This document shows positions 25,588 to 34,769 of a DNA stretch of 63,793 nucleotides, one piece after another (within the stretch, counting starts at the first letter, position 1; every line of letters starts with the position of its first letter). The notes below the pieces were generated by a model. It was not told the origin of the DNA and searched no databases. It worked only from the letters and a program-made list of their open reading frames with translations. Both the position numbers and the translations under genes were made by a program. Source of the DNA: Oscillospiraceae bacterium (lineage in GTDB: Bacteria; Bacillota; Clostridia; Oscillospirales; Ruminococcaceae); contig JAAVZY010000011.1 of NCBI GenBank assembly GCA_022791945.1, forward strand, positions 1-63,793, in the 5' to 3' direction.

Positions 25588-25606
25588 TTTAAGGAGCGTG
25601 CCTGTA

Positions 25607-26614
25607 ATGCCCGAACAGCTATCGCAGTCACAGATAGACGCCCTCTTAAACCGGCTCAGCAGCGGTGAGACCGCTCCGGTCGAGGAGGATACAGGACCCA
25701 AGGTAAAGGAATACGACTTCAAATCCCCCAAGAAGTTTACCAAAGAACAGCTCAAGGCCCTGGACGGCCTTCATGAGAACTTCGGCCGGATGTTTTCCTC
25801 TTATCTCTCGGGCCTGCTGCGGGACTTCTGTGAGATTGAGGTCGTACAGATCGAGGAACAAAGCTATTACGAATATAATAACGCCCTTCCGGACAACGCC
25901 CTGATAGGGATGCTGGATTTCACCCCCACCAACCGCCACTACAGCGAGTCTTTCTTTATGATGGACGTATCCACCGCCATTGGCTTCCTGATGGTGGAGC
26001 GGCTGCTGGGAGGCACCGGAAAGGGCTATTCCCCAACCCGGGACTTTACAGAAATCGAGATTGCCCTGTTGGAGACCATTATGAACAAGGCTGACGATTT
26101 CATGGAGGACGCCTGGACGGGCTATGTGGACTCCAATATTACCTTCCGAAATATTGAGACCAATCCCCGGCTTTTGCAGGTGCTTGCGCCAGAGGACATT
26201 GTGGTGATTGTGATGATGTCCATCCGGCTGGGTGAGCTGACCGGAAGCCTGAGCATCTGTATTCCCTCGGCAAGCCTGGAGGAGGTTATTGAGAGCTTCA
26301 GCGTCCGGTATGTCCGGGCCGCCAAAAAGCAGGATCCGGAGGCGGAGACAGCCAAAAAGAATATCATTATGGAAGGGATCGTATCCTCGGATCTGGAGGT
26401 TAAGGCAGTCCTTGACAACTTCCAGATGCGCCTGAAGGAGATCGTCCAGCTTCAGGCCGGCGATGTAGTTCTTCTGAATAAGAATATCCATGATGATGTA
26501 ACTGTATTGGTTGACAGCGAGCCTTGGTACACGGCAAAGCTTGGGGAGTCCGGCATGAAGAAATCCATCAAGCTGAACAGATCGCTGGCGCAGCCTAAGC
26601 CGGAAGAATCATAA
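25607..26614 (+). CDS. fliM: Flagellar motor switch protein FliM
   Basis: A 335-residue C-ring protein. The N-terminal LSQSQIDALLNRL is the CheY-P-binding helix. The middle domain (DFTPTNRHYSESFFMMDV, then IGFLMVERLLGG) and the C-terminal SpoA-like domain (VQLQAGDVVLLNKNIHDDVTV) follow. The frame opens upstream in the end of motB; the ATG at 25607 has AAGGAG 10 nt before it and starts the family N-terminus. Confidence 0.96.
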   Translation: MPEQLSQSQIDALLNRLSSGETAPVEEDTGPKVKEYDFKSPKKFTKEQLKALDGLHENFGRMFSSYLSGLLRDFCEIEVVQIEEQSYYEYNNALPDNALIGMLDFTPTNRHYSESFFMMDVSTAIGFLMVERLLGGTGKGYSPTRDFTEIEIALLETIMNKADDFMEDAWTGYVDSNITFRNIETNPRLLQVLAPEDIVVIVMMSIRLGELTGSLSICIPSASLEEVIESFSVRYVRAAKKQDPEAETAKKNIIMEGIVSSDLEVKAVLDNFQMRLKEIVQLQAGDVVLLNKNIHDDVTVLVDSEPWYTAKLGESGMKKSIKLNRSLAQPKPEES

Positions 26615-26634
26615 GAAGGAGAGGGACGGGACTC

Positions 26635-27936
26635 GTGGAAGATATGGAACAGAAGACAGGGATCGGCGACATCCTTACCCGGGAAGAGGTAGATACCATC
26701 GGCGAGATCCTGAATATCAGCATGGGCTCAGCGTCTACGGCGATCTCCGCCCTGCTGGATAGACAGGTGGTTATCACTCCTCCGAAGGTGACCCTCCAGG
26801 TGCTGGAAAGCCTGGATTATGGGGAGCTGGAGCCGGCCATACTGGTAAAGATCCAGTATGTGGAGGGCATTTCCGGCAGCAATGTAATGCTGTTCCGCCA
26901 GCGGGATATGCAGATCATCCTGAACCTGCTGATGGGCACGGATGATCCCCCACGGGATGACTTTGAGTTTGACGAAATCAGCATGAGCGCGGCCTGTGAG
27001 GTTATGAACCAGATGATGGGCGCATCCGCGACAGCCCTGTCGCAGATCCTGTCCACCACAGTGAACATTTCAACCCCGGAGGCCCATGTAATCACCACCC
27101 AGAAGCTGGATGAATTTGTGGATGTGCCCATGAATCAGGAGGTGGTGGCCATCTCCTTCGGGATGGAAATCACCGATGTGATGAACACCAGCTTCGCCAG
27201 CGTCATGCCCTCGGGGCTGGCCCACGACCTGATTCAGAAGGTCATGGGGGATCAGGCGGCGGCGATTGACGCCATGCCCGCTCCCGCGGAGCCCGCGCCG
27301 GCTCCGGCGCCCCCGGCGGCAGCGCCCGCTCCCGCCGCACCGGCGGCGGCCCCGGCCCAGCCCGCTCCGCCCGCCTATCCGGCTCCGGCAGAGGCTGTGC
27401 CTCCCGGATATCCGCCCATGCCGCCCCAGGGGATGCCCCAGCAGGGGATGCCCCAGCAGGGGCAGGCGGGATATCCCTATCCCTACCCCTATCCGCCCAT
27501 GCCGGGGTACCCCTACCCCTACCCGCCCATGCCGGGAATGCAGGGCGGCGCGCCCGGAGGACCGGATGGCGGCATGTATACGGAAATGGGCGTGATTCGC
27601 CAGCCCATGAATGTCCAGGCGGCCCAGTTCCCCAGCTTCGCAACAGGGGCGGCGGCGTCTCCCAGCTCCAGCATGGATCTGCTGATGAACGTCTCCCTGA
27701 ACGTGTCGGTTGAAATCGGCAAGACCAAGCGGAAGATCAAGGACATCATGGAGTTTGGCCAGGGCACGGTCCTGGAGCTGGAGAAGCAGGCGGGCGCGCC
27801 GGTGGAAATCATCGTCAACGGCCAGCCCATTGCCCGGGGCGACGTGGTTGTCATTGAAGACAATTTCGGCGTGCGCATTACAGAGATCCTGGGAATGAAG
27901 GATTTGATCGAGTCCCTGGGGAATAACAAGGTGTAG
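26635..27936 (+). CDS. fliY: Flagellar switch phosphatase FliY (CheC-like plus FliN domain)
   Basis: A 433-residue protein joining a CheY-P phosphatase to the C-ring. Two phosphatase centres follow the CheC pattern D/S-x3-E-x2-N-x22-P: one beginning DTIGEILN (about residues 20-27), one beginning SAACEVMN (about 119-126). The C-terminal FliN domain (about 350-430) shows VSVEIGKTKRKIKDIMEFGQ and VVIEDNFGVRITEI. Between them residues about 210-310 are an Ala/Pro block and then a Pro-Tyr repeat (PYPYPYPPMPGY), an unusually long tether. The start is GTG at 26635 with AAGGAGAGG upstream; an ATG lies 9 nt later. Confidence 0.95.
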   Translation: MEDMEQKTGIGDILTREEVDTIGEILNISMGSASTAISALLDRQVVITPPKVTLQVLESLDYGELEPAILVKIQYVEGISGSNVMLFRQRDMQIILNLLMGTDDPPRDDFEFDEISMSAACEVMNQMMGASATALSQILSTTVNISTPEAHVITTQKLDEFVDVPMNQEVVAISFGMEITDVMNTSFASVMPSGLAHDLIQKVMGDQAAAIDAMPAPAEPAPAPAPPAAAPAPAAPAAAPAQPAPPAYPAPAEAVPPGYPPMPPQGMPQQGMPQQGQAGYPYPYPYPPMPGYPYPYPPMPGMQGGAPGGPDGGMYTEMGVIRQPMNVQAAQFPSFATGAAASPSSSMDLLMNVSLNVSVEIGKTKRKIKDIMEFGQGTVLELEKQAGAPVEIIVNGQPIARGDVVVIEDNFGVRITEILGMKDLIESLGNNKV

Positions 27937-28022
27937 TCCGTTCTCCGGGATCCCGGGGACTGACGAAATAGACAGCATCCTTTATCCGGTATTGGAACAC
28001 AACAGTCAAAGGAGAATTCTGA

Positions 28023-28385
28023 ATGGATAAGAAAATACTGCTCGTGGATGACGCGGCGTTTATGCGAATGACCATCAAAAACTGCCTGAGCAAGGCCGGC
28101 TATACCAATCTGATGGAGGCCTCCGACGGTCAGATTGCGGTTGACACCTATAAAAACGAGCACCCGGATCTGGTGATTATGGACATCACCATGCCCAATA
28201 AGGACGGCATCCAGGCGCTCCAGGCCATCAAGGAGATGGATCCCAACGCCAAGGTGGTGATGTGCTCCGCCATGGGTCAGGAGACGATGGTTGTAGAGGC
28301 CATCCAGCTGGGCGCTCTGGACTTTATCGTAAAGCCCTTCAAGCCTGATCGGATCCTTCAGACTGTAACAAAGATTCTGGGCTAA
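28023..28385 (+). CDS. cheY: Chemotaxis response regulator CheY
   Basis: A 120-residue stand-alone receiver. Acidic pair Asp9/Asp10 (ILLVDDAAFMR), phospho-acceptor Asp54 (DLVIMDITMPNKDG), Ser in VVMCSAMGQ, and Lys in FIVKPFKPDR are all present. It carries the CheA signal to FliM/FliY. CAAAGGAG lies about 8 nt before the ATG. Gene order fliY-cheY-fliO matches Bacillus. Confidence 0.96.
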   Translation: MDKKILLVDDAAFMRMTIKNCLSKAGYTNLMEASDGQIAVDTYKNEHPDLVIMDITMPNKDGIQALQAIKEMDPNAKVVMCSAMGQETMVVEAIQLGALDFIVKPFKPDRILQTVTKILG

Positions 28386-28394
28386 TCAGAACGT

Positions 28395-28426
28395 ACGCGC
28401 CGGTTTTCGGGGGAAGCCCGGCGCGT
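28395..28426 (+). other. Hairpin between cheY and fliO
   Basis: Perfect 9-bp arms ACGCGCCGG (28395-28403) and CCGGCGCGT (28418-28426) with a 14-nt loop. It has no T-run. It lies just before the fliO ribosome site. Confidence 0.55.
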
Positions 28427-28446
28427 CGCCCTTGGAGGTGTGATGT

Positions 28447-28821
28447 TTGGCGGAGGTTTTATCGGCGCTGGGAATGCTGGCCGCCTTTGTGCTGGTGCTG
28501 GTGTTGGCCTATCTGGCCACCAAATGGCTCGGCAAGCGGTATGGCGGCAGGCCGGGAGGCTCCGCCGGGAACATCAAAATCCTGGATCGGGCCTCTCTGG
28601 GGCCGGACCGCTGTCTCTACATTGTGGAGGCCGGCGGGAAGACCCTGCTCATCGGGGCCACCTCCCAGCGGATCGACGCCCTCAGCGAACTGGATCCGGA
28701 AGCGCTGCTCCCCCCGGCGCAGGAGACGCCCTTTGCGTCCACGCTGAAAACCGTGCTGAAAAACGGATGGGGCGTCGGCGGCGGGAGCGGCGGAAAAACC
28801 GGGGAAGGAGATGACCAATGA
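28447..28821 (+). CDS. fliO: Flagellar biosynthesis protein FliO
   Basis: A 124-residue membrane protein. One membrane segment (ALGMLAAFVLVLVLAYLATKWL) is followed by the FliO/FliZ domain (IKILDRASLGPDRCLYIVEAGGKTLLIG). It helps assemble FliP in the export gate. The start is TTG at 28447 with TTGGAGGTG upstream. A second frame on the same strand is also open but lacks any family pattern. The stop overlaps the fliP ATG. Confidence 0.88.
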   Translation: MAEVLSALGMLAAFVLVLVLAYLATKWLGKRYGGRPGGSAGNIKILDRASLGPDRCLYIVEAGGKTLLIGATSQRIDALSELDPEALLPPAQETPFASTLKTVLKNGWGVGGGSGGKTGEGDDQ

Positions 28822-29630
28822 GCAAGCTGAAAAAGCAGCTGGGCAGGCAGACAGCGCGCTTCCTGATCTCTTTGGGAGTGACCCTCTGCCTGGCGCTGGT
28901 CTGCTTCTCGGTGAGCGTTTATGCGGAGCCGGCTGTCAACATTGAGCTGAACGCCGGCGAGGGCACCAATTCCCTGGAGCTGCTGGATCTGCTCTTTCTG
29001 ACCACCCTGCTGGCTCTGCTGCCCTCCTTCCTGATCATGGCCACCAGCTTCACCCGGATTGTGGTGGTGCTGTCCTTTCTGCGGAACGCCATGGGCACCC
29101 AGCAGTCCCCGCCCAACCAGGTTCTGGTGGGGCTGGCGCTCTTTATGACGCTGTTCATCATGCACCCGGTCTATACCGAGGTGAACGAGCAGGCCCTGAA
29201 GCCTCTGACAAACGGCGTCATCACCCAGCAGGAGGCCCTGGAACGGGCGGCGGTTCCCATCAAGCGGTTCATGTTCAAGCAGATGACCGACGGGAAGGAG
29301 CTGAACCTGTTTCTGGATATCTCCAATCGGGATCAGCCTCTGGAGACGGTCACCGCCGAGACAACCCAGGAGGAGCTGATGCAGCTGGGGATGGAGATTG
29401 TCCTCCCCGCCTTTATCACCAGCGAGCTGAAACGGGCTTTCACCATAGGGTTCATTCTGTTCATTCCCTTCCTGGTGATCGACATGGTGGTTTCCAGCAC
29501 CCTGATGTCCATGGGCATGGTCATGCTGCCGCCCTCCATGATATCCCTGCCCTTTAAGATTATGGTCTTTGTCATGGTGGACGGCTGGAGCCTGCTGATC
29601 GGCACTCTGATCTCAGGCTTTCACTTGTAG
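28818..29630 (+). CDS. fliP: Flagellar export gate protein FliP
   Basis: A 270-residue core protein of the flagellar type III export gate. An N-terminal signal-like segment (about residues 15-37) is followed by LLFLTTLLALLPSFLIMATSFTRIVVVLSFLRNA, here cited by its hallmark SFTRIVVVLSFLRNA, then QSPPNQVLVGLALFMTLFIM and the C-terminal GFILFIPFLVIDMVVSSTLM. GGAAGGAG precedes the ATG, which overlaps fliO. Confidence 0.97.
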   Translation: MSKLKKQLGRQTARFLISLGVTLCLALVCFSVSVYAEPAVNIELNAGEGTNSLELLDLLFLTTLLALLPSFLIMATSFTRIVVVLSFLRNAMGTQQSPPNQVLVGLALFMTLFIMHPVYTEVNEQALKPLTNGVITQQEALERAAVPIKRFMFKQMTDGKELNLFLDISNRDQPLETVTAETTQEELMQLGMEIVLPAFITSELKRAFTIGFILFIPFLVIDMVVSSTLMSMGMVMLPPSMISLPFKIMVFVMVDGWSLLIGTLISGFHL

Positions 29631-29694
29631 CGTATCACAACCGGCAGCGTCACAGGCGCGACGCGGGGCAAAGCGATGAAAGGAGCGTGAGCCG

Positions 29695-29958
29695 ATGACG
29701 GAAGGGGACGTGCTCTCTGTCATGCGGGAGGCCTACCTGCTGATTCTCAAGCTGGCCGGGCCGCTGCTGATCGTCAGCATTGTCATCGGCCTGGTGGTGG
29801 CCATTTTTCAGGCCGCAACCCAGATCCATGAGCAGACGCTGACCTTTGTCCCGAAGATCATTGTCATTGTGATTATGCTGCTGGGGCTGGGCTCCTGGAT
29901 GATTGCCCAGCTGAGGGATTTTATAGATTCGCTGTTCGTTATGATGGCGCAGTTATGA
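29695..29958 (+). CDS. fliQ: Flagellar export gate protein FliQ
   Basis: An 87-residue two-helix membrane protein. SIVIGLVVAIFQAATQIHEQ (about residues 27-46) and TFVPKIIVIVIMLLGLGSWM are the FliQ signatures. GAAAGGAG lies 10 nt before the ATG. The gene follows fliP after a 64-bp spacer and precedes fliR by 14 bp. Confidence 0.96.
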   Translation: MTEGDVLSVMREAYLLILKLAGPLLIVSIVIGLVVAIFQAATQIHEQTLTFVPKIIVIVIMLLGLGSWMIAQLRDFIDSLFVMMAQL

Positions 29959-29972
29959 GGGCGTGAGGGCAT

Positions 29973-30752
29973 ATGCAAATGCAGTGGAATTGGGAATTTG
30001 CAGACCTGACCGCCTATTTTCTGGTATTTGCGCGGATGAGCGGACTCTTTCTGATCAATCCCCTTTTCAGCCGGAAGAATCTGCCGGCCAGGGCCAGGGT
30101 GGTGCTGGTTCTGGGGATGACCATCCTGCTGGCGCCGGGGCTTTCCCTGGGCGCTTTGGAGGAGGCCAGCTATTTCGGCCTGCTGGGGGGGCTTCTGCAA
30201 GAGCTGTTTGTGGGCTTCTGCTGCTCCTTTGTGTTTCAGCTCTTTTACTATATGTTGTTCTTTGCGGGGGATTTCCTGGACGTAGAATTCGGCCTTTCCA
30301 TGGCCAAGGTATTCGATCCGGGAACCAGCCTGCAGATGTCCCTTTCCTCCACCATGCTCAACATTGCCCTGATGCTCTATCTCTTTGCCACAGACAGCCA
30401 CCTGATCCTGATCAAGCTCTTCGCGGCCACCTATCAGGTGGTGCCCATTGGGGCCGGGCTGGTGACCACGGAGCTTTCGGAGTTTTTCATGACGCTGTTT
30501 GCCTCTGTGTTCTCTCTGGTTATCCGGCTGTCCCTGCCCTTTGTGGCCGCCATGTTTGTGTCGGAGGTTTCCATGGGCGTGCTGATGAAGCTGGTGCCCC
30601 AGATTCATGTGTTTGTCATCAGCGTGCAGTTTAAGATTCTGCTGGGGCTCCTGCTGATGATCCTGTTCGCGTCCCCGATCACGGCGTTTCTGGATAACTA
30701 TATGACGCTGATGTTCGAGAACATGGAGAGGGCCTTATACACCCTGATATAG
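29973..30752 (+). CDS. fliR: Flagellar export gate protein FliR
   Basis: A 259-residue membrane protein with about six hydrophobic segments. FLVFARMSGLFLINPLFSRKN at the N-terminus and GDFLDVEFGLSMAKVFDP in the middle are typical of FliR. It completes the FliP-FliQ-FliR pore. The next gene, flhB, starts 48 bp downstream. Confidence 0.95.
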   Translation: MQMQWNWEFADLTAYFLVFARMSGLFLINPLFSRKNLPARARVVLVLGMTILLAPGLSLGALEEASYFGLLGGLLQELFVGFCCSFVFQLFYYMLFFAGDFLDVEFGLSMAKVFDPGTSLQMSLSSTMLNIALMLYLFATDSHLILIKLFAATYQVVPIGAGLVTTELSEFFMTLFASVFSLVIRLSLPFVAAMFVSEVSMGVLMKLVPQIHVFVISVQFKILLGLLLMILFASPITAFLDNYMTLMFENMERALYTLI

Positions 30753-30800
30753 GGCGATACCGCCCTGGCGCCTTTCGCGCGGGAAGGGAAGTGAGACTCG

Positions 30801-31868
30801 ATGGCAGCAGGGGAAAAGACCGAGAAAGCGACACCAAAAAAGAAACAGGACGAACGAAAAAAAGGCAATATATTCCTGAGCCAGGAGGTTGTGATTGTAT
30901 TTACCCTTCTGGCAACCTTCTATTCGGTGCGCCTCCTGGGAGGCTGGATTGTAGAGTCCATTGAGAAGAACTTCCAGGATTTCATCGGCCTGATGGCTGT
31001 GGTGGAAACCGTGGGGGATACGGAGCTGAAGCGGATCTTCCTGGACGGCTGCATCACCTTCGCAAAGACGGCCTTTCCCATCTTGATCATCGGCGCTCTG
31101 GCGGCTGTGGTGGTGACCCTGGCCCAGACCCGGCTGCTGTTCACCATGAAGGCGGCGGCCCCCAAGTTCAGCCGGCTGAACCCCATTCACGGCTTCAAAA
31201 AGCTGTTTTCCGTGCGGGCCGTGGTGGAAATGCTCAAGGCTGTGGCAAAAATCATCATTCTGGGATATATTGTCTATACTGTGTTTCTCAAGTACCTGCC
31301 CCAGCTCCCCAGGATGATCGATATGGGCATCGGGGACGCGGTGGGCCAGACCGGGGAGATGATCCTTTCGGTGGTGCAGTCGGTGGCCATTGCCGCCGCC
31401 TTCGTAGCCGCAGCGGACTATCTCTATCAGTGGTGGGACTATGAGAAGAACCTGCGGATGAGCAAGCAGGAAATCAAGGAAGAATACAAGCAGACCGAGG
31501 GTGATCCCCAGATCAAGGGGAAAATCCGGGAGCGGATGCAGCAGCAGGCCCGCCGCCGGATGATGCAGAACGTCCCCAGCGCGGACGTGGTTATCCGTAA
31601 CCCTACCCATTACGCGGTGGCGCTGAAATATGACATAGACAGGCATGCCGCGCCGGTTGTGGTAGCCAAGGGCGTGGACAGTCTGGCCCTGCGGATCGTA
31701 AAGATCGCAGAGGAGAACGGGGTGGTGACCCTTGAGAACCGTCCCCTGGCCCGGGGCCTTTACGACGCGGTTGATTTGGATCGGGAAATACCGGAGGAAT
31801 TCTACCAGGCAGTTGCCGAGGTATTAGCTTTCGTTTATAATATAAAGAAAAAAGAGGACTTATCGTGA
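30801..31868 (+). CDS. flhB: Flagellar export switch protein FlhB
   Basis: A 355-residue membrane protein. The N-terminus GEKTEKATPKKKQDERKKGN and four membrane segments are typical. The self-cleaving motif NPTH is at residues 267-270 in VIRNPTHYAVALKYD, cut between Asn and Pro to change export from hook to filament substrates. It overlaps flhA by 4 bp. Confidence 0.97.
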   Translation: MAAGEKTEKATPKKKQDERKKGNIFLSQEVVIVFTLLATFYSVRLLGGWIVESIEKNFQDFIGLMAVVETVGDTELKRIFLDGCITFAKTAFPILIIGALAAVVVTLAQTRLLFTMKAAAPKFSRLNPIHGFKKLFSVRAVVEMLKAVAKIIILGYIVYTVFLKYLPQLPRMIDMGIGDAVGQTGEMILSVVQSVAIAAAFVAAADYLYQWWDYEKNLRMSKQEIKEEYKQTEGDPQIKGKIRERMQQQARRRMMQNVPSADVVIRNPTHYAVALKYDIDRHAAPVVVAKGVDSLALRIVKIAEENGVVTLENRPLARGLYDAVDLDREIPEEFYQAVAEVLAFVYNIKKKEDLS

Positions 31869-33916
31869 AGCTATTCAACAACGTGATATCGGCGTTCGTG
31901 ATTTTGGTCATCTTTCTGGTCATTATCCCGCTGCCGCCGGTGGTGCTGGATTTGATGTTCATTCTCAATCTGGCCCTGTCCTTCGTCATCCTTCTGACGA
32001 CCATGTACATCAAGGAGTCCCTGGAGTTCTCCATCTTTCCATCGCTCCTGCTGATCACCACCCTGTTCCGTCTGGCCCTGAACATCTCCTCGACCCGATC
32101 CATCCTGACCAACAACGGCTATGCCGGCGAGGTGGTGAATACCTTCGGCCAGTTTGTTATCCAGGGCAACGTGGTGGTGGGCCTGGTGATCTTCCTGATC
32201 ATCGTGCTGGTGCAGTTCATCGTTATCACCAAGGGCGCGGAGCGCGTGGCGGAGGTTTCCGCCCGGTTCACCCTGGACGCGATGCCCGGCAAGCAGATGG
32301 CCATCGACGCGGATCTGAGCTCCGGCCTGATCTCAGAGGATCAGGCCAGGGAACGCCGCCGGAAGATCGAACGCGAGGCTGACTTCTTCGGCTCCATGGA
32401 CGGCGCCTCCAAGTTCGTCAAGGGCGACGCCATCCTGTCCCTGGTGGTCACCTTCATCAATCTGATCGGCGGCATCATCACCGGCTTTATGGCCGGGGGG
32501 CAGTTTGAGAGCATCCTCTCCACCTACTCCACCGCCACCGTGGGCGACGGCCTGATGTCCCAGATTCCCGCCCTGCTGATCTCAGTGGCGACCGGTATGC
32601 TGGTGACCCGTTCGGCCTCTGAGTCCAACCTGAACACAGACGTGCGCAAGCAGTTCCTGTCCCAGCCGGTGGTGCTGATTATGGCCGGCTGCTCCATGAT
32701 CTGCCTGTGCTTCATCGGCTTTCCTGTTCCCCAGGTATTGATCATCTCCGCCACCCTGATTATTCTGGGGGTATTCCTGCTCCGCAAGCCCAAGCAGGAG
32801 GCGGTCGCGGCCGAGGGGGAGGGCCTTTCCCCCGTGGAGGAAATCACCAGCGAGGCCGAATACTACAAGGATATTGACAATGTTTACGGCCTGCTCAACG
32901 TGGATCAGATTGAGGTGGAGCTGGGCTACAGCCTGCTGCCTCTGGCGGATGAGGGGAGCGGGGGCAGCTTCGTGGATCGGATCATTATGTTCCGGAAGCA
33001 GTTCGCCCTGGAAATGGGCATTGTAGTGCCCTCCATCCGGCTCACCGACGGCGGGGAGCTGAACCCCAACCAGTACGCCATCAAGCTGAAAGGGGAGTAT
33101 GTGGCCATGGGCGACGTGCTCACCGGCCACTTCCTGGCCCTGGCGCCGGAGCATCCCTCTGAGCTCATTGACGGCATTGACACCATCGAGCCGGCCTTCG
33201 GTATTCCGGCCCAATGGATCAGCGAGGACAAGAAGCTCAAGGCGGAGCTGGCGGGCTATACTCTGATCGATCCCATCTCCGTCATCATCACCCACTTCTC
33301 CGAGGTGATCAAGAAGCACGCCTACGAGCTTCTGACCCGCCTGGAGGTCAACAATATGCTGACCAACCTGAAAAAGACAAACGAGGCCATTGTCAACGAT
33401 ACCGTTCCGGGGATCATCAACGTGGGCGACCTTCAGAAGGTGCTCTGCAACCTGCTGCGGGAGGGCGTCCCGGTGCGGGATCTGGAGACGATCCTGGAGA
33501 CGCTGGCGGACTACGGCACCACGGTCAAGGACAGCGACATGCTCACCGAGTATGTGCGTCAGGCCCTGAAGCGGACCATTACCCGGCGGTTCGCGGAGGC
33601 GGGCCAGCTGAAGGTCATCAGCGTGGACGCCCGGATCGAGAACGCCATCATGAGCTCCGTGAAGAAGATGGAGGGGGGCTCTTACCTGGCGCTGGAGCCC
33701 CAGACCATTCAGGGCATCATCAGCGCCTCCACCAAGGAGATCGAAAAAATCAAGGATCTGGTCCAGACGCCCATCATTCTGACCTCCCCCATCGTGCGGA
33801 TTTATTTCAAAAAGCTGGTGGATCAGTTCTATCCGGACGCGGTGGTGCTCTCCTTCAACGAGGTAGATTCCGACATTCAGATTCTGGCCCTTGGCAATAT
33901 TGTCCTTTCTGAATAA
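31865..33916 (+). CDS. flhA: Flagellar export protein FlhA
   Basis: A 683-residue protein. About eight membrane segments in the first 310 residues enclose the FHIPEP-type loop (ARFTLDAMPGKQMAIDADL, near residues 135-155), which is linked to proton-driven export. The cytosolic domain (330-683) docks chaperone-substrate complexes. The start is GTG at 31865, overlapping the flhB stop. In Bacillus flhF and flhG would follow; here a sigma factor gene follows directly. Confidence 0.97.
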   Translation: MKLFNNVISAFVILVIFLVIIPLPPVVLDLMFILNLALSFVILLTTMYIKESLEFSIFPSLLLITTLFRLALNISSTRSILTNNGYAGEVVNTFGQFVIQGNVVVGLVIFLIIVLVQFIVITKGAERVAEVSARFTLDAMPGKQMAIDADLSSGLISEDQARERRRKIEREADFFGSMDGASKFVKGDAILSLVVTFINLIGGIITGFMAGGQFESILSTYSTATVGDGLMSQIPALLISVATGMLVTRSASESNLNTDVRKQFLSQPVVLIMAGCSMICLCFIGFPVPQVLIISATLIILGVFLLRKPKQEAVAAEGEGLSPVEEITSEAEYYKDIDNVYGLLNVDQIEVELGYSLLPLADEGSGGSFVDRIIMFRKQFALEMGIVVPSIRLTDGGELNPNQYAIKLKGEYVAMGDVLTGHFLALAPEHPSELIDGIDTIEPAFGIPAQWISEDKKLKAELAGYTLIDPISVIITHFSEVIKKHAYELLTRLEVNNMLTNLKKTNEAIVNDTVPGIINVGDLQKVLCNLLREGVPVRDLETILETLADYGTTVKDSDMLTEYVRQALKRTITRRFAEAGQLKVISVDARIENAIMSSVKKMEGGSYLALEPQTIQGIISASTKEIEKIKDLVQTPIILTSPIVRIYFKKLVDQFYPDAVVLSFNEVDSDIQILALGNIVLSE

Positions 33917-33952
33917 GAACCCCATCCCACTGAGCAAAGGAGGCTGTAAGCA

Positions 33953-34735
33953 ATGGCGGACACGGTAGCAAGAGAGCCGGAGGAGTGCGAGCCGGTAAGC
34001 CTCATGCAGGAGTACAAGCAGACGGGGAATATCGCCGTGCGGAATCAGCTGGTGATGCACTACAGCTACATTGCCAAAACGGTGGCCTCCCAGATGCGGG
34101 GGATCTTCACAAACTTTGCCCAGCAGGAGGACATTGTCAACCAGGGCATCCTGGCCCTGATGGACTGCATGGAACGGTTTGATCCGGGCAAGGGGATCCG
34201 CTTTGAGTCCTACGCCTTCATGCGGGTGCGGGGCGCGGTGATTGACTTTGTCCGCAAGCAGGATTGGCTGCCCCGGCGGGTGCGGCTGACCGCCAAGAGC
34301 ATGGCTCAGGTCCACGATCAGCTCTGCAACGAGCTCCTCCGGGAGCCTACCCAGCAGGAAATTGCGGATCGGATGAATATTTCCATGCAGACCCTGTCAC
34401 AGTATTACAGTGAAATTTCCAATTCCGTGATGTTCTCCTTTGAGGAGCTTCTGCAGAACACCAATCAGATGGGGGACGCGCTGGAGAGCTCCATGGGCAG
34501 CGGCGCGGGCCCGGAGGGGAACCTCTTCCGGGAGGAGCTGCGGGAGACGCTGAAGCAGGCCATCGACGCCCTGTCCGAGCGGGAGCGTCTGGTGGTGACC
34601 CTCTACTATTACGAGCACCTGAAGCTGTCGGACATTGCGGCGGTGATGAAGGTGACGGAGCAGCGGGTGTCCCAGATCAACAGCCGGGCGATCGCAAAGC
34701 TGCGTGAGCCCATGGAAAAATACATGAAGGGATAG
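33953..34735 (+). CDS. Flagellar sigma factor (SigD/FliA, sigma-28)
   Basis: A 260-residue FliA/WhiG-type sigma factor. Region 2 is around residues 30-100 (YSYIAKTVASQM, RFESYAFMRVRGAVIDFVRK, DWLPRRVR). Region 3 is around 105-150 (EPTQQEIADRMNIS) and region 4 around 200-255 (LSERERLVVTLYYYEHLKLS, VTEQRVSQINSRAIAKLR). It would drive late genes such as flagellin, which are not in this window. CAAAGGAGG lies 8-10 nt before the ATG. An anti-sigma flgM gene is not seen here. Confidence 0.94.
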   Translation: MADTVAREPEECEPVSLMQEYKQTGNIAVRNQLVMHYSYIAKTVASQMRGIFTNFAQQEDIVNQGILALMDCMERFDPGKGIRFESYAFMRVRGAVIDFVRKQDWLPRRVRLTAKSMAQVHDQLCNELLREPTQQEIADRMNISMQTLSQYYSEISNSVMFSFEELLQNTNQMGDALESSMGSGAGPEGNLFREELRETLKQAIDALSERERLVVTLYYYEHLKLSDIAAVMKVTEQRVSQINSRAIAKLREPMEKYMKG

Positions 34736-34769
34736 CGGAACGCTGTCCGGCAGAAAGGATGGATGAAGT

